From positions 992,001 to 1,056,000 of the forward strand of contig NZ_CP107995.1 of the NCBI RefSeq assembly GCF_036116635.1: a DNA stretch of 64,000 bases, given 5' to 3'. Position numbers and translations under genes: made by a program. The notes below the pieces were generated by a model, which saw only the letters and a program-made list of their open reading frames with translations, had not been told where the DNA came from and ran no database searches. The DNA is from Amycolatopsis sp. NBC_00345 (GTDB taxonomy: Bacteria; Actinomycetota; Actinomycetes; Mycobacteriales; Pseudonocardiaceae). This document shows positions 25,277 through 33,401 of this stretch, piece after piece. Every line of letters starts with the position of its first letter. Position 1 is the stretch's first letter.

Positions 25277-26473
25277 ATGAACGATCGACCCCCACCCGCC
25301 GGGTTGCCCCGCGCCGCCCGCGTCGCGACCTGGACCTTCTTCGCCCTCAACGGGTTCGCGGTCGGCATGTGGGTGGTGCACATCCCCGTGGTCGAGCGCT
25401 CCACCGGCATCTCGCACAGCACGCTGGGCGTGCTGCTGCTGGTGCTCGGCGCGGCCGCGTTCGCCGGGATGCAGGTGGTGGGCCCGCTCGCGGACCGGTT
25501 CGGCCAGCGCCTGGTCCTGCCGACGTCCGGCGTGCTGCTCGGCATCGCGCTGATCGGGCCGGGGCTCGCCGGCAGCTGGTGGTCGCTGGGCCTCACGCTG
25601 GTGGCGTTCGGCTTCTTCAACGGCTCGATCGACGTCGCGATGAACTCCCACGCCGTGGTCGTCGAGCGCGCGTACCCGCGGCCGATCATGGCCTCGTTCC
25701 ACGCCATGTGGTCGATCGGCGGGGCGATCGCCGCGTTCGTCGGCGCGGCCGTGCTGAAGGCCGGGATACCGACGGCCGCCGCGCTGGGCGGCACGGGCGC
25801 GGTGTGTGTGGTCCTTTCGCTGGTGGCCGGGCGGTTCCTGCTCAACGCGGAACCGGCGAAGCCCGCGGCGACGGAGACGGCGCCGGCCCAGCGGACCCGG
25901 CCGCCGATGCGCCTGGTGTGGCTGCTCGGCGCGCTGGCGTTCGCGCTCATGCTGTCCGAGGGCGTCGCGAACGACTGGGCGGCGCTGCACCTGCAGGACG
26001 TGCTGGGCACGTCCGCGGCCACCGCCGCGCTGGGCTACGGCTCGTTCGCCGTCGCGATGACCGTGGGCCGGTTCGCGACCGACCGGGTGGCCGCGCTGGT
26101 CGGCCCGGCCGCGATCGTGCGGTACGGCTCGGCCCTCGCCGCCGTCGGCCTCGCCATCGCTTCGCTCTCGCCGTGGGTGCCGCTCGCGCTGGTGGGCTGG
26201 GCGCTGTTCGGCCTCGGCCTGTCCGGTGGCGTGCCGCAGCTGTTCACCGCGGCGGGCAACCTCGACACCCGCGCGTCCGGCGCGCTGATGGCGAAGGTGG
26301 TCGGCCTGGGTTACGTCGGCCTGCTGGCCGGCCCGGCCCTGATCGGCGGCCTGACCCGGTGGATGCCGCTGAACGTCGCGTTCGCCGTGCCGTTCGTGCT
26401 CTGCCTGCTGGCCGTGGTGTTCGCGCCGGTGCTGGCCCCGCGCGGCGACCGCGAGCCGGCCGAGGTGAGCTGA
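25277..26473 (+). CDS. MFS transporter
   Basis: 398 residues with about twelve hydrophobic helices in two halves separated by a charged loop (about 195-215, EPAKPAATETAPAQRTRPPM). GPLADRFGQRLVLP after helix 2 is the MFS motif A. The group (compare YbjJ/fucose-permease-like) has few clues to substrate. ATG at 25277 has CAGGAGGA upstream; the frame continues to 25190 through the operator and is not used. Probably repressed by the divergent TetR. Confidence 0.88.
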   Translation: MNDRPPPAGLPRAARVATWTFFALNGFAVGMWVVHIPVVERSTGISHSTLGVLLLVLGAAAFAGMQVVGPLADRFGQRLVLPTSGVLLGIALIGPGLAGSWWSLGLTLVAFGFFNGSIDVAMNSHAVVVERAYPRPIMASFHAMWSIGGAIAAFVGAAVLKAGIPTAAALGGTGAVCVVLSLVAGRFLLNAEPAKPAATETAPAQRTRPPMRLVWLLGALAFALMLSEGVANDWAALHLQDVLGTSAATAALGYGSFAVAMTVGRFATDRVAALVGPAAIVRYGSALAAVGLAIASLSPWVPLALVGWALFGLGLSGGVPQLFTAAGNLDTRASGALMAKVVGLGYVGLLAGPALIGGLTRWMPLNVAFAVPFVLCLLAVVFAPVLAPRGDREPAEVS

Positions 26474-26489
26474 GCCTGACTGCCGTTCG

Positions 26490-26540
26490 CCGTTAAGGCC
26501 TCCTTACCCGCGTGGGACGCGGGTAAGGAGGCCTTAACGG
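26490..26540. repeat. intergenic palindrome family B, copy 1
   Basis: Perfect 24-base arms (left begins CCGTTAAGGCCTCCTTACCC) around GGG, between the convergent MFS and GerMN-lipoprotein genes. The arms are identical to those at 39581-39631, and both copies are followed by ACTT. Confidence 0.9.
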
Positions 26541-26550
26541 ACTTTCACGG

Positions 26551-27249
26551 TCAGAACGGGCAGCTCAGCGGTCCCTGGCTGTGGCCGCCCCCGGTCAGGG
26601 TGACCGGGGGCAGGGCGGCGACGGAATCCAGGTGCCGGACGGTGCAGGCGATCTGCTGAGTGGCCTTTGTGGACAGTGCCGAGACGTCGATGCCCAGCGC
26701 CACCGTGACTCCCGAAGGCTCCACCGCGACCGACACCGGAACCGCGGTCGCGGGCACCTCGGTGGTCAGGCCCGCCGCCCGCTCGGCGTCGTCCGGCCCG
26801 GCGGCCAGCAGGGTCAGCACGTCGGCCGGCTCCGTCCGGATCCCTTCCCGTTGCGACGCGGTCGGCTGGCTGCCCATCAGGAAATAGAGCACGGTGCTGT
26901 TCGAGGCCTGCGGGACGACCGGCCCGCTCGGCGCCGGGACCCCGGGGATCACCCCGCTGGGCCGCACCCCGCAACCGGCCAGCACGACGGCCAGCACAAC
27001 GACCGTTACGGCGGCCAGCCCGGCCGGCACCCCGATCCGGCGGGTGGAGCCGCCCCGGCGCGCCGGCCGCCGGTGGTGCCGCAGCGGGGTTCCGGCCACG
27101 GCCGCGACGACCCTGCGGCCCCGGCCCCGGCCCCGGCGCGGGGCCGAGTCCGGGGTGCCGGGCCGGTGCGCGGCCAAGCCCGAGCCAGCGGTCCCATCCG
27201 TGCCCGCCGCCCGCTTTTCCCGGTCCGGCAAGGACTTTCCGGTGCGCAT
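26551..27249 (-). CDS. GerMN-domain lipoprotein
   Basis: 232 residues. A hydrophobic segment ending in the lipobox LAGC (Cys93) marks an exported lipoprotein; the mature part (STVLYFLMGSQPTASQREGI ... PATAVPVSVAVEPSGVTVAL) is a GerMN domain. The first 75 residues are a strongly basic Arg/Gly-rich stretch unusual for a signal peptide. The ATG at 27249 overlaps the kinase stop (TGATG), but a GTG at 27030 would give a normal 19-residue leader, so the N-terminus is uncertain. LpqB-type GerMN lipoproteins accompany and modulate sensor kinases such as MtrB, which fits this operon. Confidence 0.8.
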   Translation of the reverse strand: MRTGKSLPDREKRAAGTDGTAGSGLAAHRPGTPDSAPRRGRGRGRRVVAAVAGTPLRHHRRPARRGGSTRRIGVPAGLAAVTVVVLAVVLAGCGVRPSGVIPGVPAPSGPVVPQASNSTVLYFLMGSQPTASQREGIRTEPADVLTLLAAGPDDAERAAGLTTEVPATAVPVSVAVEPSGVTVALGIDVSALSTKATQQIACTVRHLDSVAALPPVTLTGGGHSQGPLSCPF

Positions 27250-28667
27250 CAAGCACCTCCCGAGTCGCGGGGGAGGCGGGCGGTGAAGACGGCGCCGCCG
27301 TGGGGACGGGTGGCCGCGGTGAGGGTGCCGCCGTGGAGTTTGGCGTTCTCCCAGGCGATCGCGAGGCCCAGGCCGCTGCCCTCGGAACGCGAGCGGGCCG
27401 TGTCGGCCTTGTAGAAGCGGTCGAACACGCGCGGCAGGACCTCCGGGTCGAGGCCGGGGCCCTCGTCGGTGACCTCGACCGTCAGCCAGTCCGGCTCGGC
27501 CGTCAGCCGCACCGTGACGGGTGGGGCGCCGTGGCGCAGCGCGTTGCCGACGAGGTTGGCGACGATCACGTCGAGCCGCCGCGGGTCCAGCCGGGCGCGG
27601 ACGCCGGGCGTCAGCTCGGCGACCACCTCCGTCAGCCAGCCGCGGGCGCGCAGGGTGGCGCCGACGGCCTCGGCGACGTCGACGTCGTCCAGCGCCAGCG
27701 CGGCCGAGCCGGCGTCGAAGCGGGTCACCTCGATCAGGTCGTTCACCAGCCGGGTCAGGTTGTGCGTCTCCTGGCTGACCAGCCGCGCCGCCTGCCCGGC
27801 GAGTCCCGGCAGGCCGGCCGCCTCGGCGTCGAGCACGTCGGTGACGGCGGTCATCGCGGTCAGCGGCGTGCGCAGCTCATGCGACACGTCGGCGACGAAC
27901 CGCCGCGCGTCCGCCTCCATCCGCTCCAGCTCGCCGACTTGCCGCTGCAGCGACTCGGCGGTGGTGTTGAACGTCCGCGCCACGCCCGCCAGCTCGTCGG
28001 ACCCGCGTACCTCCAGCCGGGTCTCCAGGTCACCCTCGCCCAGCTGGTGCGCGGCGTGGCGCAGCTCCCGCACCGGCCGCAGCACACTGCGCGCGGCCAG
28101 CAGCGCCAGCAGCATCGCGAGCGCCAGCGCGGCGCCGCCGGTGAACCACGCGCCGCGCGCCAGCTCACCGATGCTCGCGGCTTCGGGCTCCAGGCTGCGC
28201 AGCACGTACACCTCGATCCCGGACGGCCGGGTGCCGCCCGCCGCCGAAGGGTCCTTGACCAGCAGCTGGGTCCCGATCACCAGCCCCGCCGAACCGGCGA
28301 CCTCGACCCGCTGCCAGGACACGACGCCCCTGCGCACCGCGCCGTGCAGCTCCGCGGTGACCACGGCGGGGTCCAGGCCGCCGCCGGTCTTCCCTCCACT
28401 CTCCACCACGGCTTCGTCGCCCCGGCCCGACACGTGACCGGCCATCTGGTTGAGCCCCGCACGGGTCGGCGTGAGCGTCTGCAACGGGTACAGCTGCTCG
28501 ATCCGGTTCGTCACCTCGATCACGGCCTTGTCCTGCGCGCTCTGCAGGATCGTCGTGCGGGCCTGCACGTACCCGAAGCTGGCCACCGCGGCCGCCGTGA
28601 CCACGCTCAGCAGCGCGAACGCGGACAGCAGCCGCGGGTACAGCCCCCAGTCAGACCATCCCTTCAC
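27249..28667 (-). CDS. sensor histidine kinase (AfsQ2-like)
   Basis: 472-residue membrane kinase. Two transmembrane segments (about 11-31 and 160-185) flank an extracytoplasmic sensor region; a HAMP domain follows (RSVLRPVRELRHAAHQLGEG, about 190-240). The phosphoacceptor His is in RFVADVSHELRTPLTAM, the N box in VANLVGNALRHG, and the ATP boxes are DEGPGLD and GSGLGLAI. GTG start overlaps the regulator stop by four bases (GTGA). Cognate of the upstream response regulator; the downstream GerMN lipoprotein may modulate its signal sensing. Confidence 0.93.
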   Translation of the reverse strand: MKGWSDWGLYPRLLSAFALLSVVTAAAVASFGYVQARTTILQSAQDKAVIEVTNRIEQLYPLQTLTPTRAGLNQMAGHVSGRGDEAVVESGGKTGGGLDPAVVTAELHGAVRRGVVSWQRVEVAGSAGLVIGTQLLVKDPSAAGGTRPSGIEVYVLRSLEPEAASIGELARGAWFTGGAALALAMLLALLAARSVLRPVRELRHAAHQLGEGDLETRLEVRGSDELAGVARTFNTTAESLQRQVGELERMEADARRFVADVSHELRTPLTAMTAVTDVLDAEAAGLPGLAGQAARLVSQETHNLTRLVNDLIEVTRFDAGSAALALDDVDVAEAVGATLRARGWLTEVVAELTPGVRARLDPRRLDVIVANLVGNALRHGAPPVTVRLTAEPDWLTVEVTDEGPGLDPEVLPRVFDRFYKADTARSRSEGSGLGLAIAWENAKLHGGTLTAATRPHGGAVFTARLPRDSGGA

Positions 28668-29356
28668 AGGGGGCCGAACCGGTAGCCGAACCCGCGCAGC
28701 GTCTGCACGTAGACCGGCGCCGCCGCGTCGTCTTCGATCTTCGAGCGCAGCCGCTGCACACACGCGTCGACGAGCCGCGAGTCGCCCAGGTAACCCTGGT
28801 CCCACACGGCTTCCAGCAGGTGCTGGCGGCTCAGCACCCGCCCGGGCGCCGCGGACAGCTCCAGCAGCAGCCGCATCTCCGTGGGGGCGAGGCCGACCGT
28901 CTCGCCGTTCTTCGTGACGACGAGGCCGGCCCGGTCGATCGTCAGTGACCCGTGCCGTTCGACCTCCGCTTTCGGCTCGGCCGGCCGCTGCTCGCCCCCG
29001 GTCCGGCGCAGCACGGCGCGGATGCGGGCCTCCAGCACGCGGGCCTGGGCGGGCTTCACCACGTAGTCGTCGGCGCCGGCCTCGAGCCCGGCGACCACGT
29101 CGATGTCGTCGTTGCGCGCGGTCAGCATGATGATCGGCAGGTCCCCGCCCGCGCGGATCCGGCGGCACACCTCGAAGCCGTCCATGCCCGGCAGCATCAG
29201 GTCGAGCACCACCACGTCGGCGATGTCCGAGGTGAGACGCTGGAGGCCCAGCTCGCCGGTTTCCACGGCCTCCACCGTGTGACCTTGGTAGGTCAGCGCG
29301 AGCTGCAGGCCGTCGCGCACGGCCTGGTCGTCTTCGATCAGCAACACCCGGGGCAT
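28664..29356 (-). CDS. OmpR-family response regulator (AfsQ1-like)
   Basis: 230 residues. Receiver domain 1-115 with acidic pocket EDD near 8-10, phosphorylated Asp in VVVLDLMLPGMDGFE, and the conserved Thr/Lys in MLTARND and VVKPAQ. Winged helix from about 135 (PTEMRLLLELSAAPGRVLSR, LVDACVQRLRSKIEDD). From memory the sequence resembles Streptomyces AfsQ1 (NDDIDVV-GLE-GADDYVVKP, VTKNGE, YLGDSRLVDACVQRLR). ATG at 29356 follows GTGGGGAG closely; the GTG at 29365 is an alternative. Direct repeats with an 11-bp period lie in its promoter region. Confidence 0.93.
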   Translation of the reverse strand: MPRVLLIEDDQAVRDGLQLALTYQGHTVEAVETGELGLQRLTSDIADVVVLDLMLPGMDGFEVCRRIRAGGDLPIIMLTARNDDIDVVAGLEAGADDYVVKPAQARVLEARIRAVLRRTGGEQRPAEPKAEVERHGSLTIDRAGLVVTKNGETVGLAPTEMRLLLELSAAPGRVLSRQHLLEAVWDQGYLGDSRLVDACVQRLRSKIEDDAAAPVYVQTLRGFGYRFGPL

Positions 29357-29411
29357 GCTCCCCACTATCGCAGCGGCACCTACGACCGTGTCGGCGGAGT
29401 GTCATCGTTCA

Positions 29412-29450
29412 GTAACAAACGGCGATGCTTACACAGCTGTTACACAGCTG
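29412..29450. promoter_or_regulatory. candidate response-regulator binding region
   Basis: TTACACAGCTG is repeated twice head-to-tail (29429-29439, 29440-29450) with one helical turn spacing. CTTAC-N6-GTTAC at 29428-29443 nearly fits GTnAC-N6-GTnAC, recalled as the AfsQ1 consensus, and GTAAC lies at 29412. It sits between the divergent regulator and peptidase genes. Confidence 0.5.
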
Positions 29451-29501
29451 TCGACGGTTGAGGACGCGACCCGGGCCGGCCGGGCATATTGGTTGCCGAG
29501 C

Positions 29502-30080
29502 ATGGACGGCATGATCAAGCCGACCTTCTCCCGTGCCCGGCTCTTCGCGGTGATGACGCGGATGCTTGCCGTACTGCTGCTCCCGTTCGCCGGCCTGCGG
29601 GCGCCCGGGCGGGCCCGTTACCTGGCCTGCCAGTGGGCGCTCGGCCTGCGGTTCCCGGCGGAAGACCTGACCGGCCTGGTGCCGGAGGTCCGCGAGGCGT
29701 TCACGGCGGCGCGCACCGAGGCGTTCTGGCGTGACGGCCAGCTGATCGGCCTCACCTCGGGGCACCGGGACGCGGCCGAGCAGCACCGGCTGTTCACCGA
29801 CGAGGTCCGCCGGACCGGCTCCGTCCGCGAGGCCTGCCGTCTGGTGCTGCCACCCGCGGAGTCGACCCACGTCGGCGGCATCGCCCTCGACGTCCGGCCG
29901 ACCGAGGGGGCCGCCTGGCTGGAGCGGCACGGCGCGGCCCACCACCTGCACCGCCGGTACGACAACGAGTGGTGGCACTTCGAGTACCACCTCTGCCCGC
30001 CGCCGCGCCTGCCGTACCCGGGGGCCGGGGCGCCGGCGAATGGCCGGCCGCGCGTCCGCACCGGAGAATGGGTGGTGTGA
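29502..30080 (+). CDS. M15-family D-alanyl-D-alanine carboxypeptidase (VanY-like)
   Basis: 192 residues. Zinc-site motifs of the M15 peptidases are present: STHVGGIALDVRP (His and Asp ligands) and NEWWHFEYH (catalytic Glu and third His ligand), preceded by LTSGHRDAAEQHRLF. A hydrophobic segment at about 18-35 (RMLAVLLLPFAGL) may anchor it or act as a signal. Predicted to trim D-Ala-D-Ala ends of peptidoglycan. ATG at 29502 is the most likely of several (29511 possible); no clear ribosome site. Divergent from the two-component operon and overlapping the SGNH gene by GTGA. Confidence 0.85.
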   Translation: MDGMIKPTFSRARLFAVMTRMLAVLLLPFAGLRAPGRARYLACQWALGLRFPAEDLTGLVPEVREAFTAARTEAFWRDGQLIGLTSGHRDAAEQHRLFTDEVRRTGSVREACRLVLPPAESTHVGGIALDVRPTEGAAWLERHGAAHHLHRRYDNEWWHFEYHLCPPPRLPYPGAGAPANGRPRVRTGEWVV

Positions 30081-30868
30081 TCGAAGCCGGCAGCACGTAC
30101 GTCGCGCTGGGCAGTTCGTTCGCGGCCGGCCCCGGCATCCCGCCGGTGCTCGACCGCACGGCCCTGCGCTCCGGGCGGAACTACGCCCACCTGGTGGCCG
30201 AGTCGCTCGGCCTGCGTCTGGTCGACGTCACCAGTTCCGGTGCGACGACCGCGCACCTGCTGCGGGAGCGGCAAGGCCGGGCCCGGCCGCAGATCGAGGC
30301 CGTCGGCGCCGAAACCCGCCTGGTCACCGTCACCGCGGGCGGCAACGACCTTGGTTACCTCGGTGGCCTCATGGCGGGCAGCCTCCGCGGCCTGCTCGCC
30401 CGCCCGGTGCGCGTCGTCTCCCACCGGGCCGCAGACCTGTTGGCGGGCAACGGGAAACCGGTCTCACGCGCGTCGTTCGACGCTGTGGCCGCTTCGCTCG
30501 CCGAGGTGGTCGTCCGCGTGCGGGACCGGGCGCCGTCCGCGAGGGTCGTGCTGGTGGACTACCTGCCGGTCGCCGGCCCGGACACCCGGCCCGGCCCCGG
30601 GATGCCGCTCACCGCGCGGGCCATCGAGCAGGCGCGGGAGACGGCCGACGGGCTGGCCGGCGCGTTCGCCGAGGCCGCCCGCGCGTCCGGCGCCGACCTG
30701 ATCGCGGCGTCGTCGGCCGGTCTGGACCACTGCGTCGGCTCGGCCGAGCCCTGGGTCCTCGGCTTCCGGATCGGCAACCCGCGCTCCGGCGGCCCGGTCG
30801 CCTACCACCCGACGGCGGCCGGGATGGCCGCCGTCGCCGCCATGGTCACCGGCCTGCTGGCGGACTGA
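30077..30868 (+). CDS. SGNH/GDSL-family hydrolase
   Basis: 263-residue esterase/lipase of the SGNH clan. Block I with the nucleophile Ser is YVALGSSFAAGPG (about 8-20), block III is TAGGNDLGYLG, and block V with the catalytic His is VAYHPTAAGM near the C-terminus (Asp/His three residues apart is not obvious). No clear signal peptide. GTG start within the preceding stop. Secreted relatives in mycobacteria and Amycolatopsis hydrolyse lipid esters; substrate unknown. Confidence 0.88.
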   Translation: MIEAGSTYVALGSSFAAGPGIPPVLDRTALRSGRNYAHLVAESLGLRLVDVTSSGATTAHLLRERQGRARPQIEAVGAETRLVTVTAGGNDLGYLGGLMAGSLRGLLARPVRVVSHRAADLLAGNGKPVSRASFDAVAASLAEVVVRVRDRAPSARVVLVDYLPVAGPDTRPGPGMPLTARAIEQARETADGLAGAFAEAARASGADLIAASSAGLDHCVGSAEPWVLGFRIGNPRSGGPVAYHPTAAGMAAVAAMVTGLLAD

Positions 30869-30905
30869 CCCGCGCCGGTCCGTCCGGTGTGGACAGTGAC
30901 GGGTC

Positions 30906-31409
30906 TCAGAACCGGCGCGTGAACGGCAATGGCTTGCGCATCCGGATCAGCAGCAGCAACGGCACCAGCACGTAGGGCAGGTTGAACGCGAGGAACTTGC
31001 CCGGGTTCCCGGTGCGCATCGCGGGGTCGCCGAAGAACTCCACGCCGAACACCACCACGCCGGTGAGCGTGACGATCATCGTCGCGTAGATCACCGCGAA
31101 CAGCTGGATCCAGTTCCGCCCGGACAGCAGGCAGTAGACGAGCAGCACGTAGAACGGCATGTAGACGAACGCCGACAGCCCCGTGACGATCCGCATCCAG
31201 TCCGGCGGGTGCATGAACAGCACGTCGGCGTCGTGGGCGTACCAGTAGTTGGACTGCACGAAGAAGTTGCCCGACGGCTGTGAGAAGTCGACGCCGACGG
31301 TCGGCAGCAGGTCGCTGATCAGCGACGTCACGGTGAACGCGGCGAACAGGACCGCGAAGAAGATGTCGATCCGGCGCGCCTTCAGCGGCAGGTTCGCGGG
31401 GGCGGTCAT
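30906..31409 (-). CDS. four-helix membrane protein, possibly EXPERA-like
   Basis: 167 residues with four hydrophobic helices (about 13-33, 70-92, 97-120, 135-155). Aromatic and acidic residues in the loops (NYWYAHDADVLFMHPPDWMR) and the overall length resemble EXPERA/emopamil-binding-type proteins, but that is only a resemblance. ATG at 31409; the frame extends further without a ribosome site. Convergent with the SGNH gene and divergent from the DUF1295 gene. Confidence 0.7.
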   Translation of the reverse strand: MTAPANLPLKARRIDIFFAVLFAAFTVTSLISDLLPTVGVDFSQPSGNFFVQSNYWYAHDADVLFMHPPDWMRIVTGLSAFVYMPFYVLLVYCLLSGRNWIQLFAVIYATMIVTLTGVVVFGVEFFGDPAMRTGNPGKFLAFNLPYVLVPLLLLIRMRKPLPFTRRF

Positions 31410-31470
31410 GGCCCGGATTCTAGGCGGGCGAAATCGGGCTTCCCGGGCGACGCGCCAGTAGAGTGCGGGC

Positions 31471-32286
31471 ATGAACGCGTTTCAGGTCTGTCTCTGGGTC
31501 TTCGCGGGGGTCTGCACCGTCTGCTGGCTGTTGTCGGTGGTGACGCGGGAGTACTCGTGGGTGGACCGGATCTGGTCGCTCGTGCCGGTGGCCTACGTCG
31601 CGATCTTCGCCGGCGCCGCCGGGTTCGCCGACGCGCGGCTGGACGTGATGTTCGTGCTCGTGGCGCTCTGGGGCGCGCGGCTGACGTTCAACTTCGCGCG
31701 CAAGGGCGGTTACGCCCGCGGCGGCGAGGATTACCGGTGGGCGGTACTGCGGGCGAAGATGCGGCCCTGGCAGTTCCAGCTGTTCAACCTGTTCTTCATC
31801 ACGATCTACCAGAACGCGATCCTGCTGCTGATCACCCTGCCCGCCTGGACGGCGCTGGAGAACCGCTCGCCGTTCGGCGCCTGGGACGTCGTGGTGGCGG
31901 TGGTCGGTCTCGCGTTCCTGGTCGGCGAGACGGTGGCGGACCAGCAGCAGTGGGACTTCCACCAGTGGAAGGCGCGGGAGCAGGCGGCCGGCCGGACGCC
32001 CGAGCCGCGGTTCCTGCAGCGCGGCCTGTTCCGCTTCTCGCGGCACCCGAACTTCTTCTTCGAGCAGGCACAGTGGTGGATGGTGTTCTTCCTGGGCGTC
32101 GTCGCCGCCGCTGCGGTCACCTGGACGATCGCCGGCGCGGTGCTGCTGACCCTGCTCTTCGTCGGCTCGACCGTGTTCACCGAGAGCATCACGCGCGGCC
32201 GCTATCCGGAGTACGCCGACTACCAGCGCCGGACGTCGCCGATCGTGCCGTGGTGGCCGCGGCGGGCCGAGGCCGTGCGGGCCTGA
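31471..32286 (+). CDS. DUF1295 membrane protein (steroid 5-alpha-reductase-like)
   Basis: 271-residue polytopic membrane protein of the DUF1295 family. The C-terminal region RHPNFFFEQAQWWMVFFLG and the ending YPEYADYQRRTSPIVPW are characteristic of the isoprenylcysteine methyltransferase/5-alpha-reductase superfamily (S-RHPNYF-E motif). Six to seven helices. Substrate unknown; lipid or sterol-like reduction is the family expectation. The start at 31471 follows TAGAGTGCGGGC. Confidence 0.85.
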   Translation: MNAFQVCLWVFAGVCTVCWLLSVVTREYSWVDRIWSLVPVAYVAIFAGAAGFADARLDVMFVLVALWGARLTFNFARKGGYARGGEDYRWAVLRAKMRPWQFQLFNLFFITIYQNAILLLITLPAWTALENRSPFGAWDVVVAVVGLAFLVGETVADQQQWDFHQWKAREQAAGRTPEPRFLQRGLFRFSRHPNFFFEQAQWWMVFFLGVVAAAAVTWTIAGAVLLTLLFVGSTVFTESITRGRYPEYADYQRRTSPIVPWWPRRAEAVRA

Positions 32287-32321
32287 AGACTCGTGAGTGC
32301 CTGCGCCCGGTGAGCTACGCT

Positions 32322-32508
32322 GAACGGGTCGAGAAGGACCTGGGTCGGCATTGGGTAAGCCCGACCCCCTCGAAAGAGGCTCCGTTCGTTGCTACGGCGG
32401 CGAACCCGCGACAAGCTATCGGCGAACAGCCGGGGCTTGGCGCTGCCTGTTTGCCGATAGGCCGGTCGAGTCTCGGTTTCTCGCCTCGAATAGGTAAGAG
32501 GAGAGACC
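32322..32508 (+). promoter_or_regulatory. structured 5' leader, candidate cis-regulatory RNA of the ABM gene
   Basis: Consecutive pairings run up to the start codon: GGTC/GACC (32327/32337), GGGTCGG/CCGACCC (32342/32361), CCTC-GAAA-GAGG (32368-32379), GTTCG/CGAAC (32384/32401), a 13-bp stem with one G-U pair CTATCGGCGAACA/TGTTTGCCGATAG (32416/32448), and GGTTTCTCGCCTC/GAGGAGAGACC (32475/32498), the last of which covers the Shine-Dalgarno of the gene starting at 32509. It matches no riboswitch consensus I remember. Confidence 0.5.
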
Positions 32509-32832
32509 ATGCCCAGCATTCGCGTCGGCTCAGCGGTGACCCAGATCAACGTCTTCACCGTCGAACCCGATGGCCAGCAACCTTTGATCGACTACCTGGC
32601 CCGTGCGGCGCAGGTGGCCAGCGAGGTACCCGGCTGGCTGTCGGCCAGCCTGCACCGCAGCCTCGACGGCACCCGCGTCGTCAACTACGCCCAGAGCGAA
32701 GACCTCGACGCCGCACAGCGGGTCTTCCGGCATTTGACGGACCGCGGCCTGATCGAGGGCAACAAGGCGCTCGGTGAAGCCCACCCGGGTCTGTACGAGG
32801 TGACCTTCGCGCTCGATCGGGACGACGTCTGA
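32509..32832 (+). CDS. antibiotic biosynthesis monooxygenase (ABM) domain protein
   Basis: 107-residue single ferredoxin-like ABM domain. The pattern TQINVFTVEPDGQQPLIDYL ... GWLSASLHRSLDGTRVVNYA ... YEVTFALDRDD is typical of the family, which includes small cofactor-free monooxygenases and heme-degrading enzymes. Strong Shine-Dalgarno AGAGGAGAG before the ATG, apparently able to be masked by the leader hairpin. Convergent with a second ABM gene (32864), which is distinct in sequence. Confidence 0.87.
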   Translation: MPSIRVGSAVTQINVFTVEPDGQQPLIDYLARAAQVASEVPGWLSASLHRSLDGTRVVNYAQSEDLDAAQRVFRHLTDRGLIEGNKALGEAHPGLYEVTFALDRDDV

Positions 32833-32863
32833 CGCTGATGCCGACAAACGAGTCCGGGTGGGC

Positions 32864-33193
32864 TCAGGCGTTGCGGGGCTTGAGTTCCGCCATGTCGCCG
32901 AAGTCCTCGCCGGGTACCTGGGTGTTGATGATCCGCGGTGTCGCGGAGATCGCGTCCGGCAGTGTGGCCATCGCGGTCTTGAAGTGCTCCGAGCTGACGT
33001 GCGCCACGGCGGCGTCCTGGTCGCGGTAGCCCTCCACCACGACCCATTCGTTCGGGTCGTCGGCGCTGCGCGACCAGTCGAAGAAGAGGTTGCCCGGCTC
33101 CGCGCGGACTCCCGCCGTGAAGTCCGCGACGATCGAGAGCCAGTCGTCGCTCTTTTCCGGCAGCACAGGGAACTTGACGACGATGAAGATCAC
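32864..33193 (-). CDS. putative quinol monooxygenase (ABM domain)
   Basis: 109 residues, one ABM domain: VIFIVVKFPVLPEKSDDWL, EPGNLFFDWSRSADDPNEWV, EHFKTAMATLPD. Closest in pattern to the YgiN-like quinol monooxygenase group. GTG at 33193 is preceded by GAAAGGA; the frame continues to 33241 without support. Tail-to-tail with the preceding ABM gene. Confidence 0.85.
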   Translation of the reverse strand: MIFIVVKFPVLPEKSDDWLSIVADFTAGVRAEPGNLFFDWSRSADDPNEWVVVEGYRDQDAAVAHVSSEHFKTAMATLPDAISATPRIINTQVPGEDFGDMAELKPRNA

Positions 33194-33401
33194 GGCAGTG
33201 GGTCCTTTCGCTGGCGGGAATCCGGCGTCCCCATCCTCCACCGCCCGGCCTTCCCCTGCTCGGCGCGGGTCCGTCAGCGGACCGCGTGAGTGATCTGGGG
33301 CACACCCGCGCGGGGGAGATGAACGAACCTCGGGTTCTATCCGTCATACCGGCGATTTCCGGCACCGGTGCGGGGAACCACAACGAACTGGGGGTTCGAC
33401 C

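Noticed and set aside
32311..32508. Leader of the ABM gene as an upstream coding gene (an open frame crosses it)
   Set aside because: That frame runs on from an antisense-free GC-rich shadow of the DUF1295 gene, has no own ribosome site, and the segment is dominated by base-paired stems.
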